Source: Herbaspirillum frisingense GSF30 (GTDB lineage Bacteria > Pseudomonadota > Gammaproteobacteria > Burkholderiales > Burkholderiaceae_D). Taken from it: 64,000 nucleotides of DNA. This document shows positions 34,157 to 42,371 of this stretch, one piece after another. The notes under the pieces are model-generated. The model ran no database searches, had not been told where the DNA came from, and saw nothing but the letters and a program-made list of their open reading frames with translations. The stretch spans positions 56,672 through 120,671 of the forward strand of contig NZ_AEEC02000016.1 of the NCBI RefSeq assembly GCF_000300975.2, in the 5' to 3' direction. The translations under genes and the position numbers were made by a program. Positions within the stretch are counted from its first letter, which is position 1. Every line of letters begins with the position of its first letter.

Positions 34157-36706
34157 ATGTTCAAGAAGATCTGGTTCCAGCTCCACTGGTTCATCGGCAT
34201 CACCGCCGGCACCCTGTTGATGACCATCGGCGTGACCGGTGCGCTGCTGGCTTTCCGCGAAGAAATCATGGAGGCCTTGAGCCCCGGCGTGATGCACGTG
34301 CAAGTGCGCCAGCAGGCCACGCTGACACCGCAGCAGATGCTGGAGCGGCTGCGCGATGCCGAACCGCAGCGCCGGGTCACCACCCTGACCCTGTCGGCCG
34401 AGCCGGGCGCTTCGGTGCGCGTGGTCTTCGCACCGCCGCCGGGCGAACGACGCGGGCAGGCGCGCTATGCCGATCCCTATACCGGAGCACTGTTGCCACC
34501 GGTGACGGGCGCGGAGTTCTTCGAATTCACCGAGCGCTTCCACCGCTGGCTGCTGCTGCCCACCGAGATCGGCAAGATCGTCCTGGGGACGCTGGCACTG
34601 TCGCTGCTGACCCTGGCACTGTCCGGGCTGTACCTGCGCTGGCCGCGCCGGCCCTTGTCGCTGCGGGCCTGGCTGCGGCTGGATTTCCAGCTGCAGGGAC
34701 GATCCTTCCTGTGGAACCTGCACTCGGTCATCGGTACCTGGTCGCTGGTGATGTACGTGATCTTCGCCACCACCGGCGCCTACTGGGCGCTGGACTGGTT
34801 CAAGGACGGCGTCAACACGCTGGCCGGCGAGAGCCGTCGTGCGCCCATGCAGCGCGGCGAAGGCAAGAAGAAGGAAGCGGCTGCAGCCCCCGTGCCGCTG
34901 GATCTGACCCTGGCCTGGAACAGCTTCCTGACCCAGGCCCCCGATTACCAGAATGCCCAGTTGCGCCTGCCCGAGCAGGGTACGCAGCCGGTGCAGATCT
35001 TCTTCCTCAGTCACGACGCGCCGCATGAGCGTGCGCGCAGCCGCATGGTGGTGGCACCGCAGACCGGCGAAGTGCGGCAACTGGAGCGCTACGAGGACAA
35101 GAGCCGCGGCGGACGCTTCATCGCCGCCATCTATCCGCTGCACATGGGGACCTACTTCGGCCTGCCGGGTCGCATCATCATGGCGGTTGCCAGCCTGATG
35201 ATGCCGTTGTTCGGCATTTCCGGCTGGATGCTCTACCTGGATCGGCGCCGCAAGAAGGCCGCGCTGCGTGCCGAGCGGGCCAGCATCGACAGTGGCGAGG
35301 CGGCCAGCGTCACCGGCGGCGAACCGGTGCTGGTGGCCCATGCCTCGCAGACCGGCCAGGCCGAGCGCATCGCCCTGCATACCGCTGCCGGACTGCGCAA
35401 GAGCGGCGTGCCGGTAACCCTGCTGCCGCTGGCGCAGGTCACCCCGGAAATCCTGCGCCACCATCGTCGCCTCCTCGTCATCGCCAGCACCTTCGGCGAA
35501 GGCGATGCGCCCGACAGCGCACGCGGCGTCGAGAAGCGCCTGCGCCAGGCCGCCGGGCAATCGCTGTCGCATGTGCAGTACGCAGTCCTGGCCCTGGGAG
35601 ACCGCCATTACACCCAGTTCTGCGGCTTCGGTCACTCGCTTGATCACGGCCTGCGTCAGTGCGGTGCCAAGCCGATGTTTCCGCTGGTGGAAGTGGATCG
35701 CATGGATGGTGAAGCGCTACGCAAATGGGAGAGCGAACTGGCCGCGCATGGTCTGCAAGCCGCGGTCAGCGATATCCTGCCGACCCACGCACCGGCCTGG
35801 CAGACCTGGACGCTCACGCGCCGCGTACTGATGAATCCGGGCAGTCAGGGCGCACCCCTGTATCACCTGGAACTGCAGCCGCAGGACGGCACCCTGCCCG
35901 TCTGGCAAGCCGGCGCGCTGGTGGAAATCCTGCCGCGTCATGCGCCGGACCGCATCGCCCTGCTCTTGCAACGTCTGCAACTGGACGGCGCCACTCCGGT
36001 GCGTCACCAGGGCCAATCCTGCACGCTGGCGCTAGCGCTGTCATGCAGCGTGCTGCCGCAGCATGCCGTGGCCAACGCTCAGGGCCTGGTCGATACGCTG
36101 CAGCCCCTGACGCCCCGCTCCTATTCGGCAGCCTCGGTGACCGAGGAAGGCGCCCTGCACCTGCTGGTGCGCCAGGTGCAGCATGAGGACGGCCTGGGCC
36201 TGGCTTCCGGCTGGCTGACCGAATTCGCGCCGCTGCAGTCTGCATTGCAGCTGCGTCTGGTGTACAACGCCGGCTTCGCGCCGCCACCACCGCAGGTGCC
36301 GGCGATCTTCATCGGCAACGGCTCCGGCATGGCCGGTCTGCGCGGCCACCTGTTGGCGCGCATCCACGCCGGGCAGACACGCAACTGGCTGCTCTTCGGC
36401 GAACGCAACGAGGCGCACGATTTCCTCTACCGCGAACAACTGCAGCAGTGGCTGGCACAAGGTCAGCTCACGCGCCTGGACCTGGCCTTCTCGCGTGACC
36501 AGCCCGAGCGCATCTATGTTCAGGACCGCCTGCGCGAGGCGGCTGCCGAACTGCGCCACTGGCTGGATCAGGGTGCGGTGCTGTACGTCTGCGGTAGCCT
36601 GGAAGGCATGGCTGCAGGGGTCGACGCGGTGCTCACCGCCGTCCTGGGCGAGGCCGGCCTGCAGGACCTGATCGAACAGAACCGCTACCGCCGCGACGTC
36701 TACTGA
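34157..36706 (+). CDS. PepSY-TM / flavodoxin / FAD-NADPH reductase fusion protein
   Basis: An 849-aa inner-membrane protein. Residues 1-375 form a PepSY-associated TM region with four membrane segments (first FIGITAGTLLMTIGVTGALLAF). Residues 390-530 are flavodoxin-like (VLVAHASQTGQAERIAL; STFGEGDAPDSARG). Residues 545-849 are a ferredoxin-reductase-like module with RSYSAAS near 653 (FAD site), FIGNGSGMAGLRGHL near 716 (NADPH site) and the terminal YVCGSLEGMAAGVD. Such proteins are annotated as sulfite reductase flavoprotein-like, and are often found with siderophore or heme receptor genes, where they are thought to reduce iron complexes. No TonB receptor is adjacent here. The Fur-like box supports an iron-related role. 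Confidence 0.88.
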   Translation: MFKKIWFQLHWFIGITAGTLLMTIGVTGALLAFREEIMEALSPGVMHVQVRQQATLTPQQMLERLRDAEPQRRVTTLTLSAEPGASVRVVFAPPPGERRGQARYADPYTGALLPPVTGAEFFEFTERFHRWLLLPTEIGKIVLGTLALSLLTLALSGLYLRWPRRPLSLRAWLRLDFQLQGRSFLWNLHSVIGTWSLVMYVIFATTGAYWALDWFKDGVNTLAGESRRAPMQRGEGKKKEAAAAPVPLDLTLAWNSFLTQAPDYQNAQLRLPEQGTQPVQIFFLSHDAPHERARSRMVVAPQTGEVRQLERYEDKSRGGRFIAAIYPLHMGTYFGLPGRIIMAVASLMMPLFGISGWMLYLDRRRKKAALRAERASIDSGEAASVTGGEPVLVAHASQTGQAERIALHTAAGLRKSGVPVTLLPLAQVTPEILRHHRRLLVIASTFGEGDAPDSARGVEKRLRQAAGQSLSHVQYAVLALGDRHYTQFCGFGHSLDHGLRQCGAKPMFPLVEVDRMDGEALRKWESELAAHGLQAAVSDILPTHAPAWQTWTLTRRVLMNPGSQGAPLYHLELQPQDGTLPVWQAGALVEILPRHAPDRIALLLQRLQLDGATPVRHQGQSCTLALALSCSVLPQHAVANAQGLVDTLQPLTPRSYSAASVTEEGALHLLVRQVQHEDGLGLASGWLTEFAPLQSALQLRLVYNAGFAPPPPQVPAIFIGNGSGMAGLRGHLLARIHAGQTRNWLLFGERNEAHDFLYREQLQQWLAQGQLTRLDLAFSRDQPERIYVQDRLREAAAELRHWLDQGAVLYVCGSLEGMAAGVDAVLTAVLGEAGLQDLIEQNRYRRDVY

Positions 36707-36714
36707 TCCCCTTC

Positions 36715-36738
36715 AGGATGGGCCGACCGGCCCATCCT
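36715..36738 (+). terminator. Stem-loop after the PepSY fusion gene
   Basis: AGGATGGGCC (36715-36724) pairs perfectly with GGCCCATCCT (36729-36738) around a 4-nt loop, 8 bp after the stop codon. No T-run follows, so termination is probable but not certain. Confidence 0.5.
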
Positions 36739-36951
36739 TGCCCTCTCCCTGCGCAGATACGATGCAATAGCGCGGTCATCCCCGGCCTGCCCTGTAGGCA
36801 GCCCCCGCTTTCCGCTGTAGGACAGTTCCGATTCGCGCTTCCCGCTGCGCCATCGTGCTGTTGTCGGGCATATACTCGACCGCACAGCGTTGCCCTCCCC
36901 GGCATCCGAGACAGCCTCAGGTCGATGGCAGCGCCCAACCGGGAACCTTCC

Positions 36952-38367
36952 ATGACCAACAAGAAAACAAATTCCAAGTGGCCCGCTGCCTGGCTCTTGC
37001 TGCTGTTGTTCTCCCTGATGCTGGCGGCCTGCAGCTCGTTGCCCACCATCGTGCCCGATATGGATTCGCAGTCGGCGCGCAACATCCAGATGAAGGGGGG
37101 ACGCGGCGTCCTCAGTGAAGCGCAGGCCAAGGCCGTGCTGGACAAGCTGCGCAGCCAGAACGCCGACAATACCCTGCTGGACCGCCACGTCGCCATCGAA
37201 GGCGCCATCACCGGCTCGCCCCTGGTGACCGGCAACAAGGTGACGCTGCTCATCGATGGTCCCGCGACCTATGCCTCCATGCAGCAGGCCATCCAGGCAG
37301 CGCGCTACCACGTCAACATGGAAAGCTACATCATGGAAGACGACGAGGTCGGCCGCCAGTTCGCCGACCTGCTGATCTCCATGCAGAAGAAGGGCGTGCA
37401 GGTCAACCTGATGTATGACAGCGTGGGCTCCATCAACACCCCGCGCGCCTTCTTCCAGCCGATGATCGATGCCGGCATCCACGTGCTGGAATACAACCCC
37501 ATCAATCCCACCCAGGTGCGCAAGGACTGGGAGGTCAACCAGCGCGACCATCGCAAGCTGCTGGTGGTTGATGGCAAGACCGCCTTCGTGGGCGGCATCA
37601 ACATCAGTAGCGTCTATTCCAGCGGATCCTTCAGCACCCGCAAGAAAAAACCGCGCGTCAACAAGGACGGCGAACAGATTCCCTGGCGCGATACGCAAGT
37701 ACGCATCGATGGCCCGGTGGCCCTGGAATTCCAGAAGCTCTTCGTCGAAACCTGGCACAAGCAGCGTGGCCCCGATCTGGGCGAACACCGTTACTTCCCG
37801 CCGGTGGCTCCGGCCGGCAACGAAATCGTGCGCGCCATCGGCAGCTCGCCCGACGATCCTTACAGCATCATCTATGCCACCTTCATCTCCGCCATCCAGC
37901 ACGCCGAAAGCTCGATCTACCTGACCAACGCCTACTTCGTGCCTGATCCGCAGCTACGCGACTCGCTCAAGGATGCCGCCCGGCGCGGCGTGGACGTGCG
38001 CCTGATCCTGCCCTCGCACAGCGATTCCTCGCTGGTGCTGTATGCTTCCCGCTCCTTCTATGCGGAACTGCTGGAAGCCGGCGTACGCATCTTCGAACGC
38101 CAGGATGCCCTGCTGCATTCCAAGACCGCCATCATCGACGGTGTCTGGTCGACCATCGGCTCGACCAATCTGGACTGGCGCAGCTTCGTCTACAACCAGG
38201 AAATCAATGCGGTGATCCTGAGCCCGCAGTTCGGCGTCCAGATGAAGAGCATGTTCGACCGTGATCTCGGCGCCTCCAAGGAAATTACCAAGGAACAATG
38301 GGACCAGCGGCCGATCAGTGAAAGAATGAAGGAATTCGGCGCCAGCGTCTGGTCCCGCCTGCTGTAG
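36952..38367 (+). CDS. Phospholipase D-superfamily lipoprotein (cardiolipin synthase-like)
   Basis: A 471-aa protein with a lipoprotein signal: basic NKKTNSKW, a hydrophobic stretch and the lipobox LAAC with Cys27. Two HKD motifs are present: HRKLLVVDGKTAFVGG near 200 and HSKTAIIDGVWSTIGSTN near 389, each with its downstream GG or GS. The architecture fits cardiolipin synthase/phospholipase D enzymes that exchange phosphatidyl groups. A lipid-anchored form is unusual for cardiolipin synthase, which normally has two N-terminal TM helices, so a periplasmic or outer-membrane phospholipid role is possible. ATG 36952 is chosen because the signal starts there. The secreted protein gene follows by 47 bp. 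Confidence 0.87.
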   Translation: MTNKKTNSKWPAAWLLLLLFSLMLAACSSLPTIVPDMDSQSARNIQMKGGRGVLSEAQAKAVLDKLRSQNADNTLLDRHVAIEGAITGSPLVTGNKVTLLIDGPATYASMQQAIQAARYHVNMESYIMEDDEVGRQFADLLISMQKKGVQVNLMYDSVGSINTPRAFFQPMIDAGIHVLEYNPINPTQVRKDWEVNQRDHRKLLVVDGKTAFVGGINISSVYSSGSFSTRKKKPRVNKDGEQIPWRDTQVRIDGPVALEFQKLFVETWHKQRGPDLGEHRYFPPVAPAGNEIVRAIGSSPDDPYSIIYATFISAIQHAESSIYLTNAYFVPDPQLRDSLKDAARRGVDVRLILPSHSDSSLVLYASRSFYAELLEAGVRIFERQDALLHSKTAIIDGVWSTIGSTNLDWRSFVYNQEINAVILSPQFGVQMKSMFDRDLGASKEITKEQWDQRPISERMKEFGASVWSRLL

Positions 38368-38414
38368 CCAGCATCGAATACTGAAACCACTGCACCATTG
38401 AAGAGGAGTCCGGT

Positions 38415-39317
38415 TTGCGATCCATGTTGTCCCGTCTGACCCTGCATCTGATCTTCCCGGCCACGCTGGCCCTGGCCGCCTGCGGCTGGGCGCACGCCCA
38501 GACCCAGACGGGCGCGGCCGCCATGAAAAGCCGCTACACGGAGCTGCAAGGCGAGCTCAACAACAATGCCTACCACCGCCCGCTCTATCTCAACTCGCGC
38601 GAGGACGGCGGCAACGTCAAGGGCGATATCTACGCGGTGCTGGACTATCCCTTCACCCAGGTGCGCGAAGCCCTGGGCGGCCCCGACCGCTGGTGTGACA
38701 TCCTGATCCTGCACCTGAACACCAAATATTGTCGGCTCCTCCACGATGGCGCGAAGACCACCCTGCGCATGCAGGTCGGCAAGAAGACCGAAGAGCCGCT
38801 CGACAGCACCTACCGGGTCGACCTGCGCTATCGCGGCGGCGCCAGCGGCGCTGATTATTTCTCGTCCTCGATGCTGGCCGAGAAGGGACCGCTGGATACC
38901 TCCGACTATCGTATCGAGATCGAATCCATCCCCCTGGATGAAAAGCGCTCCTTCCTCCACTTCAGCTATGCCTATTCGTATGGCTTGGCCAGCAAGCTGG
39001 CCTTGCGCGCCTACCTGATGACGGCCGGGCGTGACAAGGTCGGCTTCAGCGTGGTCAAGCGCGACGCGCAGGGTCAGCCGCAATACATCGAAGGTACCCG
39101 TGCCACCGTGGAGCGCAACACCATGCGCTACTACCTGGCCATCGACGCCTACCTTTCCGGACTGGCGGCGCCCGCCGAGCAACGACTGGAAAAGCGCCTG
39201 GCCAACTGGTATGACGCGACCGAACAATATCCGCGCCAACTGCATGAAGTCAGTCGGGACGAATACCTCGGCATGAAGCGCAATGAAGTGGCGCGGCAGC
39301 AGAAGGCGGGCAGCTAG
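38415..39317 (+). CDS. Secreted protein of unknown function downstream of the PLD lipoprotein
   Basis: A 300-aa protein with an N-terminal signal peptide (LTLHLIFPATLALAACGWAHAQ; cleavage after AHA is likely, though LAAC could also act as a lipobox). The mature part is mixed alpha/beta, with YAVLDYPFTQVREALGGPDRWCDILILHLNTKYC and FLHFSYAYSYGLASKLALRAYL; the first resembles a START/SRPBCC-like lipid-binding cup, which is only a guess. The start is TTG 38415, 6 bp after AAGAGGAG; ATG 38424 is in frame but 15 bp from that site. It is probably co-expressed with the PLD gene, so an envelope lipid function is plausible. Confidence 0.75.
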   Translation: MRSMLSRLTLHLIFPATLALAACGWAHAQTQTGAAAMKSRYTELQGELNNNAYHRPLYLNSREDGGNVKGDIYAVLDYPFTQVREALGGPDRWCDILILHLNTKYCRLLHDGAKTTLRMQVGKKTEEPLDSTYRVDLRYRGGASGADYFSSSMLAEKGPLDTSDYRIEIESIPLDEKRSFLHFSYAYSYGLASKLALRAYLMTAGRDKVGFSVVKRDAQGQPQYIEGTRATVERNTMRYYLAIDAYLSGLAAPAEQRLEKRLANWYDATEQYPRQLHEVSRDEYLGMKRNEVARQQKAGS

Positions 39318-39382
39318 GCCGGCACGCGCCGGCTCTCATCCCGCTGTTTTCTTCACCAGGTATCACAGGTATTCAATGCCAC

Positions 39383-40270
39383 CTACGCCTGGCTGCCCGC
39401 CTGCTCGCGCAACCATTCCAGGAAGGCAGCGACCGCCGGGCGCCGTGCATGGTGCGCAGGATAGACCGCGAAGTGGGCCTTGACCCGCACCGCCTTGTCC
39501 ACCCCGAAGATAGCCTTGAGTTTCTTTTCCTCGATATGACGCGCCGCCACCGTGGCGCTTTCCAGCGCCACGCCCAAGCCCTGGGTGGCCGCGTCCAGTG
39601 ACATCTGGGCGCGATCGAAGCGCACCGCGAACTGCTCCGGCGGGCGCACATCGGCAAACTCCCCGAACCAGTCGGCCCACTGCACTACGCTCACATTGCT
39701 GCGAATGAGCTTCACCCCCAGCAGGTCGGCAGGCTGGCGGATGCGGGCGGCGCGAATGAAGGCGGGACTGGCCAGCGGCACGATGCGCTCTTCGAACAAG
39801 GGCTCCACCACCAGCCCCGGCCAGTTGGGAATACCGTAGCGGATGTCCACATCCACCTCCCCCAGTTCGAAATTGCTCTGCGAATGCGCGGCGGAGAGAT
39901 TGAAGGTGATCTCCGGATAGCTGCGTGCGAAATCATTGAGGCGCGCCATCAGCCACAGGCTGGCAATGCTGGGAGCGGAGTGGATGTAGAGCGTATTGCT
40001 GACGCCCTGGCGCACGTCCATGGATGCCGCCGTGATGGCCGAGATCGCGCCCTGGATACGGGCCAGGTAACTCTCTCCGGCGGTGGTGATACGGACCCCG
40101 TGGGCGCTGCGCTCGAAGAGGCGGATGCCGAGATAGGACTCCAGCCGTGCCACCTGGTGACTCACTGCCGAGGCCGTCAAATGCAGTTCGGCCGCGGCCA
40201 GCGCAAAACTCTTGCGCCGGGCCACCGCTTCGAAGGCCTGGAGGTTGGGCAGAGGCGGGAGAACGGCCAT
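39383..40270 (-). CDS. LysR-family regulator (GcvA-like branch)
   Basis: A 295-aa LysR regulator. LPPLPNLQAFEAVARRKSFALAAAELHLTASAVSHQVARLE followed by GIRLFERSAHGVRITTAG is the characteristic GcvA/AmpR-branch DNA-binding domain; VDVDIRYGIPNWPGLVVEPLFEE is the matching effector-domain signature. It diverges from the SDR-TRAP-transketolase operon, with repeated TGACG half-sites in between, so it is the probable regulator of that operon. Confidence 0.9.
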   Translation of the reverse strand: MAVLPPLPNLQAFEAVARRKSFALAAAELHLTASAVSHQVARLESYLGIRLFERSAHGVRITTAGESYLARIQGAISAITAASMDVRQGVSNTLYIHSAPSIASLWLMARLNDFARSYPEITFNLSAAHSQSNFELGEVDVDIRYGIPNWPGLVVEPLFEERIVPLASPAFIRAARIRQPADLLGVKLIRSNVSVVQWADWFGEFADVRPPEQFAVRFDRAQMSLDAATQGLGVALESATVAARHIEEKKLKAIFGVDKAVRVKAHFAVYPAHHARRPAVAAFLEWLREQAGSQA

Positions 40271-40291
40271 GGACGGGCTCCGTAGCTAAGA

Positions 40292-40335
40292 TGACGATCC
40301 GTCACTTTAACATGACGAGACTTCGCTTGTCGTCA
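40292..40335. promoter_or_regulatory. Repeated TGACG dyads between lysR and the SDR operon
   Basis: TGACG-ATC-CGTCA (40292-40304) and TGACGA-N11-TCGTCA (40313-40318 with 40330-40335) give four related half-sites within 44 bp. They begin 21 bp upstream of the divergent lysR start. This is a plausible LysR operator pair; binding is inferred. Confidence 0.55.
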
Positions 40336-40497
40336 GGCGAGGAAAGTCCGACCATGCGCTCAGAACAAAAACGGAGACAGGGTGGTACGGCGGCTGGCCC
40401 GCTGCACGCCTGCATCTACGCACCCTCTGCGCACCTTCCGCGTCGGCTCTGTCTCCGCACTTGCTCACTCGAACGCAAATCATCTGGAGAACACGAC

Positions 40498-41247
40498 ATG
40501 CTGCTCAAGGACAAGGTTGCCGTCATTACCGGCGGTGCAGGTATCAATGGTCTGGGCTACGCCACGGCGCGCCTGATGGCCGGACAAGGCGCCCGCGTGG
40601 TGGTGCTGGACCTGGCCCAGGCCGATCCGTCCGGCGCCGCCGCCGGCCTGGGCGATCATCACCTGGGCCTGGTGGCCGACGTCACCGACAAGGCCTCCTG
40701 CGAGGCTGCTGCGGCCGCCGTGCTCAAGCAGTTCGGGCGCATCGACATCCTGGTCAACAATGCCGGCATCACCCAGCCGGTCAAGACGCTGGACATCACC
40801 GGGGCCGACTACGACCGCATCCTGGACGTGAGCCTGCGCGGCACGCTCTACATGTCGCAGGCGGTGCTGCCGGCCATGCGCGCCCAGCAAAGCGGCTCCA
40901 TCATCTGCATCTCCTCGGTCTCGGCCCAACGCGGCGGCGGCATCCTCGGAGGCCCGCACTACTCTGCCGCCAAGGCTGGCGTACTCGGCCTGGCACGGGC
41001 CATGGCACGCGAGTTCGGCCCGGAAGGCATCCGCGTCAACTGCATCACGCCAGGCCTGATCGGCACCGACATCATCAAGGGCAAGCTCACCGAAGAAAAG
41101 AAGGCCGAGATCGCCGAGACCATTCCATTGGCACGCCTGGGCCGGGCCGACGACATCGGCGGCGCCTGCGTCTTCCTCGGTAGCGACCTCTCGCAGTACT
41201 GCACCGGTATCACGCTGGATGTGAACGGCGGCATGCTGATCCATTAA
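40498..41247 (+). CDS. Short-chain dehydrogenase/reductase (SDR)
   Basis: A 249-aa classical SDR: VITGGAGINGLGYATARLM (cofactor motif with GxxxGxG-like spacing), NNAGITQPV, the catalytic Ser in ICISSVSAQRGGG and YSAAK with Tyr and Lys. GQGARVVVLDL, with Asp ending the second strand, favours NAD. It probably oxidises a polyol, sugar or hydroxy acid. ATG 40498 with a CTGGAGAA-type site is preferred over the long upstream frame, which crosses the operators. It leads the operon whose TRAP importer and transketolase halves follow. Confidence 0.9.
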   Translation: MLLKDKVAVITGGAGINGLGYATARLMAGQGARVVVLDLAQADPSGAAAGLGDHHLGLVADVTDKASCEAAAAAVLKQFGRIDILVNNAGITQPVKTLDITGADYDRILDVSLRGTLYMSQAVLPAMRAQQSGSIICISSVSAQRGGGILGGPHYSAAKAGVLGLARAMAREFGPEGIRVNCITPGLIGTDIIKGKLTEEKKAEIAETIPLARLGRADDIGGACVFLGSDLSQYCTGITLDVNGGMLIH

Positions 41248-41321
41248 ACGCAGCCTAATGCTCGTGCACGCCGGCCTGGCCGGCATCTTTCCGACCACCA
41301 GAACACAACAGGAGACCTGAC

Positions 41322-42371
41322 ATGACCCATGACAACGACAACAACAGCGGCAAGACCCCCCTGAGCCGCCGCCAGCTTCTCAAGGCCGGCGCCGTCGGCG
41401 CGGCATTGCCGCTGTTTTCCATCATGAGCCGCCCGGCCAACGCAGCCGAGTTCAACTACAAGTTCGCCACCGGCCAGGACCCGTCGCACCCGGTCAACAA
41501 GCGTGCGCAGCAAGCCATCGACCGCATCCGCGAGGCCTCCAATGGGCGCCTGGAGATCAAGCTGTTCCCGGCCAACCAGCTGGGCTCGGACACCGACCTG
41601 ATGTCGCAGATCCGCAATGGCGGCGTGGAATTCTTCAACCAGGCCTGCGTGGTGCTGTCCACGCTGGTGCCAGCAGCCGGCATCGTCAATACTGGCTTCG
41701 CCTTCCACGACTACAAGGAAGTCTGGCAGGCCATGGACGGTCCGCTAGGCGCCTATGTACGGGCGCAGATCGAGAAGGTCGGCCTGCTGACCATGTCCAA
41801 GCCCTGGGACAACGGCTTCCGCCAGATCACCACGTCCACCAAGCCGATCAAGTCGGCTGGCGATCTCAAGGGCCTGAAGCTGCGGGTACCGGCCGCGCCC
41901 ATGCTGACCTCGCTGTTTACCGCACTGGGCGCCAGCCCGACGCCGATCAACTTCAATGAAGTCTATTCGTCGCTGCAGACCCGACTGGTCGAGGGCCAGG
42001 AAAACCCGCTGGCCATCATCAGCACCGCCCGCCTCTACGAAGTGCAAAAGTTCTGCACCATCTCCAACCATGTCTGGGATGCCTACTGGATCCTGGGCAA
42101 CCGCCGTGCCTTCGAAAAGCTGCCCAAGGACATCCAGGAAATCGTGCGCCGCGAACTGGACAAGGCCGCCACCGACGAACGTGCCGACATTGCCTCGCTG
42201 GCCGGCTTCGCTCGCAACGACCTGCAGGGCAAGGGGGTGCAGATCATCGAGGCCGACAAGGAGTCCTTCAAGCAGGCACTGGCCCAGGCCAACTTCTACA
42301 AGGAGATGCGCGCCAAGTTCGGCGATGAGGCCTGGAAGCTGCTGCAAAACAGCGTCGGGGGCCTGGGATGA
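41322..42371 (+). CDS. TRAP transporter solute-binding protein (DctP family), Tat-exported
   Basis: A 349-aa periplasmic receptor. The N-terminus has LSRRQLLKAGAVGAALPLF, a twin-arginine signal, ending in AANA-like PANAAEF. The mature part has the DctP pattern GRLEIKLFPANQLGSDTDLMSQIRNG, WDNGFRQITTSTKPI and the substrate Arg region DLKGLKLRVP. Ligands of the family are organic acids and related compounds. Its stop overlaps the start of the membrane component by 4 bp (ATGA, 42368-42371). Confidence 0.92.
   Translation: MTHDNDNNSGKTPLSRRQLLKAGAVGAALPLFSIMSRPANAAEFNYKFATGQDPSHPVNKRAQQAIDRIREASNGRLEIKLFPANQLGSDTDLMSQIRNGGVEFFNQACVVLSTLVPAAGIVNTGFAFHDYKEVWQAMDGPLGAYVRAQIEKVGLLTMSKPWDNGFRQITTSTKPIKSAGDLKGLKLRVPAAPMLTSLFTALGASPTPINFNEVYSSLQTRLVEGQENPLAIISTARLYEVQKFCTISNHVWDAYWILGNRRAFEKLPKDIQEIVRRELDKAATDERADIASLAGFARNDLQGKGVQIIEADKESFKQALAQANFYKEMRAKFGDEAWKLLQNSVGGLG

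Noticed and set aside
40147..40497. N-terminal extension of the SDR
   Set aside because: It overlaps the lysR gene and the operators; SDR similarity begins at 40498.
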